Virus record (IMG/VR): IMGVR_UViG_3300042934_000776
Location: 1 to 63,160 of that record
Strand: one strand, 5' to 3'
Length of the DNA: 63,160 nt
From: a virus
Each line of letters opens with the position of its first letter. Positions within the stretch are counted from its first letter, which is position 1. The position numbers and the translations under genes were made by a program. The notes under the pieces are model-generated. The model had not been told where the DNA came from. It saw only the letters and a list, made by a program, of their open reading frames with translations, and did no database searches. This document shows positions 17,401 through 26,345 of the stretch, one piece after another.

Positions 17401-17814
17401 TCAGTAGCGACGCGCCACCAGTTCGCCCGCGCGGCGCAGCCATGGGTTGGGCTTCTGACCACGGACCCGCTTGCGGATCAGTGTCGGATAGCCGCCGCCG
17501 GCGGGCAGTCGCATCGCCCTCTTCGTCCGCGGGCGGATCCAGCCGCGGCCCTCGTTCGCCGTGCCGTCATGCACCCAGCGGGCGTGGCGCGCGTCGGCGA
17601 GGATGTTGAAGCCCTTGCGGAAGCGGCCGGTGAAGATGTCTCGGTTCTGGAAGACTTTGTGGCTGCGCTTCAGTCGGCCGGTGGTCCCTTGCGGGGCGTA
17701 GATCACGGCATAGCGGCGGATCTCCCACGCCCGGTCGCGGGTCCAGGTGGCGCCGTCGCCGATCTGGATCATGCGAACGATGTTCGACTCGTAGACGATC
17801 GCGATGTACGCCAT
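17401..17814 (-). CDS. Head-tail/tail completion protein (HK97 gp10-like)
   Basis: A 137-residue basic protein with RNRDIFTGRFRKGFNI... and HARWVHDGTANEGR, features of the gp10-like neck or tail-completion proteins. It starts at 17814 in a TGATG overlap with the gene upstream and precedes the tail chaperone. It probably caps the tail or neck interface. The exact ring in the connector is not certain. Confidence 0.65.
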   Translation of the reverse strand: MAYIAIVYESNIVRMIQIGDGATWTRDRAWEIRRYAVIYAPQGTTGRLKRSHKVFQNRDIFTGRFRKGFNILADARHARWVHDGTANEGRGWIRPRTKRAMRLPAGGGYPTLIRKRVRGQKPNPWLRRAGELVARRY

Positions 17815-18290
17815 CAGAACGCTTCCTGGATCGTGAGGAGCCACTCACCGCCAGCGACCGAGTCCTCCTCGATGGGCGTGTACTCGCCCATCAGGTACTG
17901 GACATCCTCGAACTTCTCGCGGAAGCAGCAGCGGATCGCCTTGCGGATCGCGGCGATGTCGTCGAGCACCTGCTCGCTGATCCGGGCCACATCCGCCGGG
18001 TCGATATTGCCGTCGTTGTCCATCTGCGGCGCTGGGCGCAGTACGCCGACGGCCACCTGGTAGGCGAGCAGGCTCACGCACCCCTCGGTGATGTCCGGCG
18101 TCGGGAAGTTGACCGACGGGTAGGCGGTGATCAGCCGGACGTAGCCGACGCCCTCGCAGTCGCCGACGTAGTCGATGGGGATTCCCATGCCTGCGATCAA
18201 GCCGCAGAAGCAGAGCTCGGTCTGGTCGAGCTCTGCGCACAGACAGGCGGCGAGCTCGCCCATGACGGGCTTGATGACCGTGTCGGCCAT
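17814..18290 (-). CDS. Head-tail connector component (stopper or tail terminator type)
   Basis: A 158-residue protein from the ATG at 18290, sharing a base with the preceding stop. The N-terminal part has several cysteines (CLCAELDQTELCFC); the rest is helix-rich with VARISEQVLDDIAAIRKAI. Its order, after the adaptor and before the gp10-like gene, is that of a stopper or tail terminator. A few additional upstream residues are possible but would overlap the adaptor gene. Confidence 0.6.
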   Translation of the reverse strand: MADTVIKPVMGELAACLCAELDQTELCFCGLIAGMGIPIDYVGDCEGVGYVRLITAYPSVNFPTPDITEGCVSLLAYQVAVGVLRPAPQMDNDGNIDPADVARISEQVLDDIAAIRKAIRCCFREKFEDVQYLMGEYTPIEEDSVAGGEWLLTIQEAF

Positions 18291-19138
18291 CAGACGACAC
18301 TCCACGTCGAGCGGCGCGGATTGCGGGTCCCCGGCGACAGCACGCGGGGCGCCTGCTTCAGGCCGTTCGGGTTGAAGATGCGGATGACCTGGTCGACCTC
18401 ACGGATGCCGGTGTAGCCGTCCTTGTAGAGGCCGGTGTCGACCTCCATCGTGGTGCCGCCGCGAGTGATCGTGGTGACACCGGCGGGCAGCCGGCACTTC
18501 TTGTCGCCGGTGCACGCCTTGAAGTATTCGGCGGCCAGCACGCCGGCTGCGAACCGGGTGATCTCGGTGGGCGCCGAGCCCCGGTAGTAGGTGACCTCGA
18601 AGGCCCCGATCTCGTCAGGGTCGAGGGCCATGTCCTGGCAGAGCGGCCACGGCCGGTCGGGGTCGAGCGAGACGAGCCGGTTGCCGTTGTCGACGCGGTA
18701 CGTGGCCCGCGGCTGCTCGACGCCGTCGATCTTGACCGACTCGATGGACCCGACCGGGCCCGGCAGGATGACCTCGCTGACGCGCGAGCAGCTGCAGTCG
18801 TCGGCGCGGCGGCATCCGCAGCCGTTGTACCAGTTGCCCCCGGAGAGGTAGGGCGTGAAGATGCCGCCGATGGTGCGCACCGGCAGGCCGCCGGTGCTGG
18901 TGGTGTCGACGACGGCCTCCATCCAGGTGCCCAGCCCCGCGCAGCGCGCCGCGCACGGACGGACGGTGTCGGGGCAGACGCCGATCTGGTAGGCCGTGAG
19001 CGAGGCGAGCGTGTACCAGGCCAGCGCCTCGGACCGGTGCATCACCGCCAGGGTCTCGGGATTGCCCCGCATCGCCTCGAGCTCGGCGACGGTGTAGGCG
19101 CACGTCCAGTCGGTGTCGGCCGGGTAGCACATGGTCAT
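18290..19138 (-). CDS. Head-to-tail adaptor
   Basis: A 282-residue protein with a helical N-terminus (residues 15-60) and a conserved-looking cysteine cluster (GCGCRRADDCSCSRVSEVILPGPV) followed by a beta region with the DGVEQPRATYRVDNG pattern. This is the usual look of actinophage adaptor proteins that dock on the portal ring. The start at 19138 has GAGGAGG upstream. The connector genes follow in fixed order. Confidence 0.75.
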   Translation of the reverse strand: MTMCYPADTDWTCAYTVAELEAMRGNPETLAVMHRSEALAWYTLASLTAYQIGVCPDTVRPCAARCAGLGTWMEAVVDTTSTGGLPVRTIGGIFTPYLSGGNWYNGCGCRRADDCSCSRVSEVILPGPVGSIESVKIDGVEQPRATYRVDNGNRLVSLDPDRPWPLCQDMALDPDEIGAFEVTYYRGSAPTEITRFAAGVLAAEYFKACTGDKKCRLPAGVTTITRGGTTMEVDTGLYKDGYTGIREVDQVIRIFNPNGLKQAPRVLSPGTRNPRRSTWSVV

Positions 19139-19171
19139 GGCGACCTCCTCGGGCTCAGGATACCCGCCCGG

Positions 19172-20503
19172 TCACAGCAGCAGCCATTCCCAGTCCGGCG
19201 TCCCCGCCGAGGCGACCTCGATGCTCGAGCCACTGGGCACCAGATACTGGCCGGGGGCCGCGCCCATCGAGACGCCGCCGATCGTGACACCCGTCACGGC
19301 GCCGGTGATTCCGACCAGCGCGTCGCGGTAGTACGGGTTCTCCACCACCACGCCGGGGGTGAGGGCGGGCTGGTCGGCGCGCGCGCCCGGGGCGATCTGG
19401 TCGTTGATGATCCGCATGCCGGCAGCCCCGTTGATGGTCAGGAACTGCTGGTAGATGTCGAGCAGGTTGATCCGGCCGACGAGCCGATTGTCGGGGTCGT
19501 AGACGTGCTCGGTGAACGCCGTGACGCCCTCGCCGCCCATCAGGTCGATGATGACCTGGGCGTTGGCTCCGTTGTTGTAGAGCCAGACGTAGGTCGCCTC
19601 GACCAGCAGGTGGTCGATCTGGAAGCCGTGCGTGGTGTAGCGCTGCGTGCCGTCCGGCCACTGCGGGCCGCCGGTGCCCTGGATGACGACGCCGCGGTTG
19701 CAGTAGACCAGGCCGATGAACGCCGCCTGCGTGTGCTCGCCGAGCGCGATCCCGATCCCGAGCCCCTCGGAGGTGTACGCCCCGATGGTGTTGCGGACGT
19801 TGTTCCCGGTGCGCGGCATGTAGACACCCGCGGTGGTGATCTCGGTCGGGGCGCCGATGGCCGGCACGGTGTTCAGCGAGCGATCCGCGAAGACGGACGC
19901 CGTGACGAGGCTGGCGTTCGCGACGAGCCGGAGGTCGATGCCGATGAGCGCGGTGGCGGCGTAGGGCACCTGGATCTGAATGCCGTCGAAGACCACGAGC
20001 ATGTTGGAGAGCGTCGCGTAGGTGTCCTGCGGGGCGTCCGCCAGGTTCGTCGGGCCGCCGATGACGGAGGGGGTGCCGAACTCGGCGTCGTCCACACCGT
20101 CCGCGAGCGTCGACTTGAGGACGGTGCCCATCGACTGCGGCGCGTTCTGGTTCCAGTACAGGAACGCCCCGGCGTCGGCCGCACCCCGGATGGTGAGGAC
20201 GATCTTGCGGTTCGTGCCGATGTTGTGCGGGATGGGGATCTGCGCGTTGCCGTACTCGTGGCCAGGCACCGGGTCGCCCGCGATGAGGTACTCGGCGGGC
20301 TGCGCCTGCACGGTGACGGCGTAGTTGTGGTCCGGCGCGGCCGCGATCGCTGCGGCGATGCATGCCTTCCATGCCGCCGTGTCGTCGGTCACGCCGTCGC
20401 CGACCGCGCCATAGTCCTCCGGGTAGAAGGTGCCAGCCACCGAGCCTCCGGGGATCGCGGAGGGTGGGAACGTGCCGTCAGGTCGCAGGGAGAGCAGTCT
20501 CAT
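19172..20503 (-). CDS. Right-handed beta-helix virion protein (pectate-lyase fold)
   Basis: A 443-residue protein. It opens with FYPEDYGAVGDGVTDDTAAW, the hallmark entry to a pectate-lyase/tailspike-type beta-helix, and continues with repeated short beta strands (TTAGVYMPRTGNNVRNTIGAY and similar). Such proteins bind or cut surface polysaccharides. The start at 20503 is in a one-base stop-start overlap; longer frames cover the upstream gene. It is odd to find it between the major tail gene and the connector genes. Confidence 0.75.
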   Translation of the reverse strand: MRLLSLRPDGTFPPSAIPGGSVAGTFYPEDYGAVGDGVTDDTAAWKACIAAAIAAAPDHNYAVTVQAQPAEYLIAGDPVPGHEYGNAQIPIPHNIGTNRKIVLTIRGAADAGAFLYWNQNAPQSMGTVLKSTLADGVDDAEFGTPSVIGGPTNLADAPQDTYATLSNMLVVFDGIQIQVPYAATALIGIDLRLVANASLVTASVFADRSLNTVPAIGAPTEITTAGVYMPRTGNNVRNTIGAYTSEGLGIGIALGEHTQAAFIGLVYCNRGVVIQGTGGPQWPDGTQRYTTHGFQIDHLLVEATYVWLYNNGANAQVIIDLMGGEGVTAFTEHVYDPDNRLVGRINLLDIYQQFLTINGAAGMRIINDQIAPGARADQPALTPGVVVENPYYRDALVGITGAVTGVTIGGVSMGAAPGQYLVPSGSSIEVASAGTPDWEWLLL

Positions 20504-21885
20504 CAGGGCACCTCGAAGATGATGTCGATGGCGTAGTAGGCAGTCGTGGTGCCGGTGATGAGCGTGTTCACGCCACGACCGGGGTCGCTCGCCTGCGAAA
20601 GCGACACATGCCCCGCGGCCGAGAAGATCGGATCGGCCAGCAGGCCCGGGACGATGATGTAGTACTGGCCGCCCGCGTACTGCACCGCGAGGGTGAGTAC
20701 GTCGTTCTCGCCCGGAGTGGTGGTCAGCGCGGGCAGCGTGATCGGCTCGTCGAACAGGATCTCCGTCCACTCCCCGGCCACGCGCGTCGCGGTGTGCACC
20801 TTCGTCGCCACCGGAGTTGAGCCCCAGGTGATGGAGCCGGCCAACTGCGCGCCCTGGTAGTCGTTCAGGTAGGCGTACGCCGTGACGTCGGTGCCGAGCA
20901 GCGTCGGGTCCGCCGCCGGTGGGTTCCACAACTTGAGGCCCGTGACGACCACGGCCAGGTCAGTCTGGAACCGGTTGCCCTGTCGCAGCGATCCACCACC
21001 GTCGGTGTAGATGTCGGCAGCCCCAGGGCTCGCCGAGCCGAAGACAGAGGCGGATCCGGTCGGTGGGGCCGCCACGATCGTGCCGGTGTACAGCTGGTCG
21101 TCGGATCCGGCGGCGTTCGTCGCGCGCACGGTGAACGAGTAGGCTCCCGACCCAGTGGGGGTGCCGGCCACGACAGGCAGCCCGCCGTTGAGCGACACCG
21201 AGAGCCCTGCAGGGACGGTGCCGAGGGTGCTCACCGACGCGATGGGACCGCCCGTGTTGGTCAGCGTCTGCGTGAACGCCTGGTTCTGGGTCATCTCGTT
21301 GAGCGTGGGCGGCCCGATGACGGGCGGCGACAGCGAGGCGGCCACCGTCCAGGGGATGACCTGCTCGTCGCTGCCCGCCACGTTCTCGACGGTCACCGAT
21401 GCACTGCCCGAACCAGCGGCGGTCGGCGTGCCGGAGACGATGCCGGTGGCGCCCATCGTCAGGCCCGCGGGCAGTCCCGTCGCGCCGAAGGTGAGCGGCG
21501 GATCGCCGACGACGACGATCTGCTGCGTGAAGGGAGAGTTCATCACCATCGAGTTGAACGCGGTCGTGATGATCGTCGGCGGCTCGGGCGCCGGTGCCGG
21601 TGCCCCGCCGATGATGATGTCCTGCGACCCCATGGCAGGCGGGTCCGTGCTCTGGGTGGTTCGGGTGTCGATCCAGAGCACGAGCCCACCCGGCGGACCC
21701 GGTCGTGCCGGGCTCGGGTTGCCGTCGGTGACGAAGACGAACCGGGTGTAGATCGACAGGTCGGGAGGGAGTGCGATGTCGCTCTCGAGCCCGTCGACGA
21801 ACTCCCTGAGCGCCTCCCACGACGCGACCATCCCCGCATACCACGGGTCGGTGTTCTCCGCGGGAATGTCAGCCGTGAAGGGCAT
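20503..21885 (-). CDS. Ig-like-domain virion protein with DUF4082-like C-terminus
   Basis: A 460-residue protein. After a 100-residue head come two or three putative Ig (He_PIG-type) repeats with LPAGLTMGATGIVSGTPTAAG and VPAGLSVSLNGGLPVVAGTP signatures. A C-terminal jelly-roll-like domain follows (FGSASPGAADIYTDGGGSLR). These are decoration or adhesion domains on phage heads or tails. I prefer the ATG at 21885; a GTG three bases earlier is also possible. Confidence 0.7.
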   Translation of the reverse strand: MPFTADIPAENTDPWYAGMVASWEALREFVDGLESDIALPPDLSIYTRFVFVTDGNPSPARPGPPGGLVLWIDTRTTQSTDPPAMGSQDIIIGGAPAPAPEPPTIITTAFNSMVMNSPFTQQIVVVGDPPLTFGATGLPAGLTMGATGIVSGTPTAAGSGSASVTVENVAGSDEQVIPWTVAASLSPPVIGPPTLNEMTQNQAFTQTLTNTGGPIASVSTLGTVPAGLSVSLNGGLPVVAGTPTGSGAYSFTVRATNAAGSDDQLYTGTIVAAPPTGSASVFGSASPGAADIYTDGGGSLRQGNRFQTDLAVVVTGLKLWNPPAADPTLLGTDVTAYAYLNDYQGAQLAGSITWGSTPVATKVHTATRVAGEWTEILFDEPITLPALTTTPGENDVLTLAVQYAGGQYYIIVPGLLADPIFSAAGHVSLSQASDPGRGVNTLITGTTTAYYAIDIIFEVP

Positions 21886-21911
21886 CACTCATCTCCTCTG
21901 AATTGGGGAAC

Positions 21912-21945
21912 GGCCCCGCCTGAACCGCTGAGTTCAGGCGGGGCC
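21912..21945 (-). terminator. Hairpin after the major tail protein gene
   Basis: A perfect 13-bp stem, GGCCCCGCCTGAA / TTCAGGCGGGGCC, with an 8-base loop, located between the major tail gene (stop 21999) and the Ig-protein gene. There is no U run, so it may act as a partial terminator or an RNA stabiliser. That would let the tail tube gene be expressed more than the genes after it. Confidence 0.7.
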
Positions 21946-21998
21946 GTGGCCGAATGCTCCATGACCGAACGGGCCGTGCCCGAACCCAGTGGTGGGGC

Positions 21999-22934
21999 CT
22001 ACGGGAAAGGGATGACCACGTCGGTCGTGACGACCGTGCCGTTCGAGGTGGCGCGGATCGTGTACGTGCCGTTGGCGGCATAGACGTGAGTCACCGCCGC
22101 CGTGCCCGGCTCGACGTAGTCCCATGTCCCGTCACCGAACTCGACGTAGACCGGTGCCGTGCTGGCGCCGGTGAACGTGATGGCCGCCTCGGTCGGACCT
22201 GCGCCTTCCGCTGCCACGACCGCCGTGATCGGGGTCGCGTCCGGGTCCATGACCGGCCGGGTGCCGTAGAACGGCTCCGGCGGGGCCACCGTGACCCAGA
22301 TGAGCAGCTTGTGGTCGTCCGGGTCCAGCGGCGTGAGCAGCGGGGCAGCGACGCCGCCCACCGACATCACGTTGTACGGACCCGAGCCCCACTGGTTGCC
22401 GTCGCGCGTGCGCGCTCCGGCGATCGTGAAGTTGATCGCGCCGTTCTCGACGGTGTAGCCGTCGATGTAGCCGCCCTTGAGGTAGGGCGCCAGGAAGTAC
22501 CCGTATCGACCGGTTGCCGTGGGGTCCGTGCAGGCGTCCGCGGCCGGCGAGCCGGCCCAGACCTCGAGCGCGTAGCCACGGTCGCCGAGGCTGATCTTCG
22601 AGTTGATCGTGAAGCCGATCGCGTCCCCGTTCTCGTCGAGGTAGACGCGCTGGCCGGTGATCAGCGAGAAGAGCTCCGGGTCAACCTCACAGAAGACCGC
22701 GGTCATCGTGTACCCGACGAACTCGGTCTCGGCCGGCTCGTAGATGCAGCGCTCGCCCGCGGCGTTGGTCTGGTTGATCTCGTCGGTGTCGAGAGTGTTG
22801 GCCTCCCAGGCGACGGAGACGAACCCCTTCGACACCGCCTGCGAAGCATCCCCGTAGACGACGCGACCACAGCCATCGAGCCGCGTCGCGCGCATGCGAC
22901 GGCCCTTGACGGAGCCGTATCCCTTGGAAGCCAT
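21999..22934 (-). CDS. Major tail protein with C-terminal PKD/Ig-like domain
   Basis: A 311-residue protein. The first 220 residues match the actinophage tail-tube type: RATRLDGCGRVVYG at the start, FVGYTMTAVFCEVDPELFSLITGQ in the middle, then LEVWAG, YGYFLAPYLKGG and DGNQWGSGPYNV. Residues 235-311 add a PKD-like domain (VYVEFGDGTWDYVEPG...VTHVYAANGTYTI), often exposed on the tail surface. The start has AAGGAG upstream. It lies unusually far from the tail chaperone genes. Confidence 0.85.
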   Translation of the reverse strand: MASKGYGSVKGRRMRATRLDGCGRVVYGDASQAVSKGFVSVAWEANTLDTDEINQTNAAGERCIYEPAETEFVGYTMTAVFCEVDPELFSLITGQRVYLDENGDAIGFTINSKISLGDRGYALEVWAGSPAADACTDPTATGRYGYFLAPYLKGGYIDGYTVENGAINFTIAGARTRDGNQWGSGPYNVMSVGGVAAPLLTPLDPDDHKLLIWVTVAPPEPFYGTRPVMDPDATPITAVVAAEGAGPTEAAITFTGASTAPVYVEFGDGTWDYVEPGTAAVTHVYAANGTYTIRATSNGTVVTTDVVIPFP

Positions 22935-22960
22935 CTGCTACTCCTTCGTGTGTCTGTCGA

Positions 22961-23431
22961 TCAGCCGGCGGCGGGCTTCGTCGCGATCTCGAGCTTCTGC
23001 TTGAGGTTCGCGCCGCTGGGGAACTCGACCTTGGGGTCCTGGTTCTCGGCCCACTCGTCGAACTGGGCGTGCGACCAGCCATCCCGCGGGGTGGCGGTCT
23101 TCGGGTCGTCGTCCTTCGGCTCGCCTGCCTCCTGCGTGCTGGCCGCCTGGGCGCCGGTGTCGCCAGCGTCGCCGGTTGCAGCGTCGCCGGTGGCGGCCGC
23201 GGTCGATGCGGCCGCGTCAGTGTTCGCATCGTCTGCAGCGTCCTCGCCGGACTCCACGCGGGTCGTCTCGTACTCGGCCGCGATATCCTCGGCGACGTGG
23301 TAGCCGCCGCTGACGGTGCGGATGCCAGCCTGACGGTCGGCCTTGATCTTGTCGGCCGCCTCGAGCAGCGCGAGCGCAACGCCGGGGGCACGCTTCACGA
23401 AGACGAAGCCTTCGGGAACTCGGATTGCCAT
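22961..23431 (-). CDS. Hypothetical virion-region protein with acidic Ala/Asp linker
   Basis: A 156-residue protein. An N-terminal ordered part (about 1-60) is followed by a low-complexity Ala/Thr/Asp/Gly stretch and a short C-terminal region with WSHAQFDEWAENQ. Position between capsid and tail-tube genes suggests a head or neck part. No family recognised. The start has GAGGAG upstream. Confidence 0.6.
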   Translation of the reverse strand: MAIRVPEGFVFVKRAPGVALALLEAADKIKADRQAGIRTVSGGYHVAEDIAAEYETTRVESGEDAADDANTDAAASTAAATGDAATGDAGDTGAQAASTQEAGEPKDDDPKTATPRDGWSHAQFDEWAENQDPKVEFPSGANLKQKLEIATKPAAG

Positions 23432-23446
23432 GATGATCTCCTCAGA

Positions 23447-24190
23447 TCAGGGGGTTGTGATGGTGGACGTGACTCGAAACTCGCAGTCCACGGCGAGCAC
23501 GAAGACCTGCTCCGAGAGCGCGTAGTTGCGGTTCATGCGGGGGTCGAGCACCTCGCGGTCCGTGGAGCTCGAGTGCTCGACGAGCACTGCGCCGACGCCG
23601 CGGACGGAGCCGGGTGCGATGCCCCCCGAGGCGATGACCGGCGTGCCGTTCACCGTCGTCGGGAAGTCGTCGAGGCCCTTGATGCTGATCGCGCCGGCGG
23701 CATCCGCGAGCACGGCGTCATACCGGCTCATCAGGATCACGCCGCGGCCGATGTAGCCGCCGTCCAGCGCCTGGTCGACGCGACCGATCGCCTCGGCCAC
23801 GTTGGCGCCGGCGGTGAGCACCGTGCCCCCGTCAGCCCAGGCGGCAAGCAGCGTCTCGAGCTCGCGATCCTGGCCGCGGGCGAGGATGTCGCGCGCGCGC
23901 TGCTTCTCGTCCGGGTCGGGGTTCGCGTAGCACATGACGCCCGCGTACATCGTGAACGGGGCGCCGATGGCGTCGTCGACCTCGATGCCGTCGAACGTCT
24001 TGTCCGGGACCGGAGCCTCCGCGTAGCAGCGGTTCTCCTCGATGGTCGGGAAGGTGCAGGCGTCCGACTGGAAGACGACCGCCTCGGCGACACCGAGTCG
24101 ATCGTTCTGGCGGAACGTGGCGACGGGGCGGATGCCACCCTCGCGGTCCTCGCGAACCGGGGCGATGATCTGGATCGTAGGTCCGGGCAT
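23447..24190 (-). CDS. Capsid-associated structural protein
   Basis: A 247-residue protein next to the major capsid gene. Segments GYIGRGVILMSRYDAVLADA and TTVNGTPVIASGG look like strands of an HK97-type P domain, so it may be a second capsid component (vertex or pentamer protein); a decoration role is equally possible. The start at 24190 follows GAGGAGG. The assignment is by position and weak sequence resemblance only. Confidence 0.5.
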   Translation of the reverse strand: MPGPTIQIIAPVREDREGGIRPVATFRQNDRLGVAEAVVFQSDACTFPTIEENRCYAEAPVPDKTFDGIEVDDAIGAPFTMYAGVMCYANPDPDEKQRARDILARGQDRELETLLAAWADGGTVLTAGANVAEAIGRVDQALDGGYIGRGVILMSRYDAVLADAAGAISIKGLDDFPTTVNGTPVIASGGIAPGSVRGVGAVLVEHSSSTDREVLDPRMNRNYALSEQVFVLAVDCEFRVTSTITTP

Positions 24191-24214
24191 GTGGCCACCT
24201 CCTCTCGGAGTTAG

Positions 24215-24248
24215 AGCCCGGGGCCGCTGGCCTGGCGGCCCCCGGGCT
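24215..24248 (-). terminator. Hairpin after the major capsid gene
   Basis: AGCCCGGGGCCGC and GCGGCCCCCGGGCT pair with a single bulge around a TGGCCTG loop. It sits seven bases beyond the capsid gene stop on the minus strand. No U run follows; it likely gives partial termination or protects the capsid mRNA end. Confidence 0.7.
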
Positions 24249-24254
24249 ACTTAC

Positions 24255-26024
24255 TCAGGGAGCGGCGGGTGCGCCGATGGCCGGGTAGCCGGTGGCGCCG
24301 TTGAGGTTGTCGAGGCCGACCGAGACCTTGACGCCGGAGCCGCCGGTGTTGGCGATGCCGAAGCCCTCCTCGAAGAACGCCGCCATGAACTGGTTCATGG
24401 TGAGGTCGTCGGTGTCGTACACCGTGTCGAGGTCGATGACGTCGGTCGCCAGACGGACGAACGCGCCGGCCGGGTACAGCATGTACTCGACCTTGTCGGG
24501 CCAGCGGGTCCAGGCCGCCGTGCCACCCGGGGTCGTGGCCGCGCCGGCGTTGATGCCCTGGTAGTCGCGCACGAACTGGGGGCTGATCTTCCGCTGGGCG
24601 AACCAGGCGTTGATCTGCTGGTCGGTGACCGAGATCAGCGAGCCGTCGGGACGGCGCGAGAGCTCGGAGCGGACCACGCCCTGCACCCACAGCGGGAAGA
24701 TGCCTTCCACGGTGGCGTTGAGCGGCATCGAGTACTGCTCGCGGAGTCGGGTCGCGTTGAGCTCGATGCTCGAGAGCAGGTCGCTCGTGGCCGAGTACGC
24801 CGTGGCCGTGACCGGGGCGAACGTGGTGGCCGCGCCGATGAGCGTCGAGATCCGCTGGATCGTCAGCGCGTTCATGCGGCGAGCGTGGACGATCAGGCCC
24901 AGGCCGAGGTAGCGGCGCAGGAGCTCCGGGTACGTCGCGTTGGTCAGCAGACCGGCGCGGATGGCGTACCCGACGGCGTCCATGCGGACCTCGTCCCAGT
25001 CGGGGCACTCGATGTCGAAGACCGGCTTCGGGGTGACCTGCGCCTCGACCTCCGCCTCCGTCATGACCCAGCCGAGGTTCGCCTCGATCAGCAGTTCGCC
25101 GAGGGTGGGACCCTTGGTGAACTGGATGCCGCCGCGGCGAGCGGTGAGCTCGGCGATGGAGAGCAGGCCGTCGGCCGACTCGAGCTCCAGGAAGCCGTAG
25201 ATCTGCTCCGAGGGGGAGCACCAGCCGCCAGCGGCGACGAGGGAGCCACCGCCGAGGCGCGACTCCTTCGCGGCGGCCATGATCAGGTCGTACTGATCCT
25301 CGGCCGACATCCGCTCGGTGATGGTGAACTCGTTCTCCGGCTTCTCGAGCTTCGCGACGCCGTAGCGCTGCGCGCTGTCGTGCAGGAAGCCGCCCTTGAA
25401 CGCGACATCCGCGACGGGGCCCTTGGCTCCGCGGCGGCCGGCGCGCTTGCCGGACGCGAACATCTTGCTGCGCGCGGCGTACGCCTGGGCGAGCTCCGAG
25501 AAGCCCTTGATCTCCTGCTGCGACTCGAAGCCGGGGATGTTGGCGGCCGCGACGATCGACAGTGCGCCGGAGCGCTCGACCACCTTGTCGACCTCGGCCT
25601 CGGTGATCTTGCCGGAGTCGGCGACCTTCGAGGAGAACGTGCGGGGCACGCGGGGCGTGGTCGTGGCGACGGCGGATGCCGACACTCCGACGAGCTCCTT
25701 GGCCTCTTCGACGACCTCTTCAGCGGCGGGCTCCTCGACCACCTCGGCGGCGGGCTCCTCAACCACCTCCGCGGGCTGAAGGGCAGCACGGGCCGCGGCG
25801 AGTGCCTCGGCGTCGGGCTTGTCGGCTTCGGCGATCTCTGCCTGGCGGTCCGCGATGGAACCGAGGTGGCCGTGCAGTGCGATGAGGTCGCGACCCTGCT
25901 CGGCGGTGATCGTGTCGTCCGGGATGGCGTTGAGCTCCTGAGCTTCCGCGAGGGCGGCTTCGTAGAGCTTCGAGATCTCCTCGGCGGAGAGGGCCGAGAG
26001 ATCCTCGGGCATCTGGAACTTCAT
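24255..26024 (-). CDS. Major capsid protein (HK97 fold) with long N-terminal region
   Basis: A 589-residue protein. About 1-190 is helical and acidic, with a VVEEPAAE repeat, like a built-in scaffold or delta domain removed on maturation. The remainder carries the capsid fold, with WCSPSEQIYGFLELESADGLL, GGIQFTKGPTLGELL and YMLYPAGAFVRLATDVIDLDT near the end. I choose the ATG at 26024, eight bases after AGGGAG, rather than the GTG three codons earlier. It follows protease and portal genes as expected. Confidence 0.9.
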   Translation of the reverse strand: MKFQMPEDLSALSAEEISKLYEAALAEAQELNAIPDDTITAEQGRDLIALHGHLGSIADRQAEIAEADKPDAEALAAARAALQPAEVVEEPAAEVVEEPAAEEVVEEAKELVGVSASAVATTTPRVPRTFSSKVADSGKITEAEVDKVVERSGALSIVAAANIPGFESQQEIKGFSELAQAYAARSKMFASGKRAGRRGAKGPVADVAFKGGFLHDSAQRYGVAKLEKPENEFTITERMSAEDQYDLIMAAAKESRLGGGSLVAAGGWCSPSEQIYGFLELESADGLLSIAELTARRGGIQFTKGPTLGELLIEANLGWVMTEAEVEAQVTPKPVFDIECPDWDEVRMDAVGYAIRAGLLTNATYPELLRRYLGLGLIVHARRMNALTIQRISTLIGAATTFAPVTATAYSATSDLLSSIELNATRLREQYSMPLNATVEGIFPLWVQGVVRSELSRRPDGSLISVTDQQINAWFAQRKISPQFVRDYQGINAGAATTPGGTAAWTRWPDKVEYMLYPAGAFVRLATDVIDLDTVYDTDDLTMNQFMAAFFEEGFGIANTGGSGVKVSVGLDNLNGATGYPAIGAPAAP

Positions 26025-26118
26025 GGGGGTCACTCCCTGGTAGAAGAAACGGGGATGGTTCGACTGGGCCTTTTGGCCTGGATCATCACCCGACTACGTC
26101 GGAAGTGAGCTACTGCTT

Positions 26119-26149
26119 CTGGCGGAGAGCTTGGCACGCTCTCCGCCAG
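26119..26149 (-). terminator. Hairpin ahead of the major capsid gene
   Basis: A perfect 12-bp stem, CTGGCGGAGAGC / GCTCTCCGCCAG, around a 7-base loop, between the 58-residue gene (stop 26162) and the capsid gene start (26024). No U run follows on the minus strand. It may be an attenuator, a processing site or a 5' stabiliser of capsid mRNA. A smaller GGCC-TTTT-GGCC dyad lies at 26067-26078. Confidence 0.65.
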
Positions 26150-26161
26150 AATGTCAACTCG

Positions 26162-26338
26162 TCACGCGGCGAGTTCGATGGTCTGCCCGTCGCTGCGGGT
26201 CTTCAGAGTCGAGCCGGCGTACATCCGCAGCGCCGCCTCGGCGCCCGGCTTCGTCGCGTACGACTTCGTCCGGCCGCTCGGCAGGGCCACCACCCAGGGC
26301 TCGGACGCCCCACCGTTGCTGCTGCCACATCCGCACAT
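26162..26338 (-). CDS. Small cysteine-containing protein between protease and capsid genes
   Basis: A 58-residue protein beginning MCGCGSSNGG, with two cysteines at positions 2 and 4, then a compact domain with SYATKPGAEAALRMYAGSTL. Its start is seven bases from the protease stop. It is conserved-looking in composition and codon use and sits in the head operon, so it may be a minor head or assembly factor. No function is known to me. Confidence 0.65.
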   Translation of the reverse strand: MCGCGSSNGGASEPWVVALPSGRTKSYATKPGAEAALRMYAGSTLKTRSDGQTIELAA

Positions 26339-26345
26339 GATTCCC

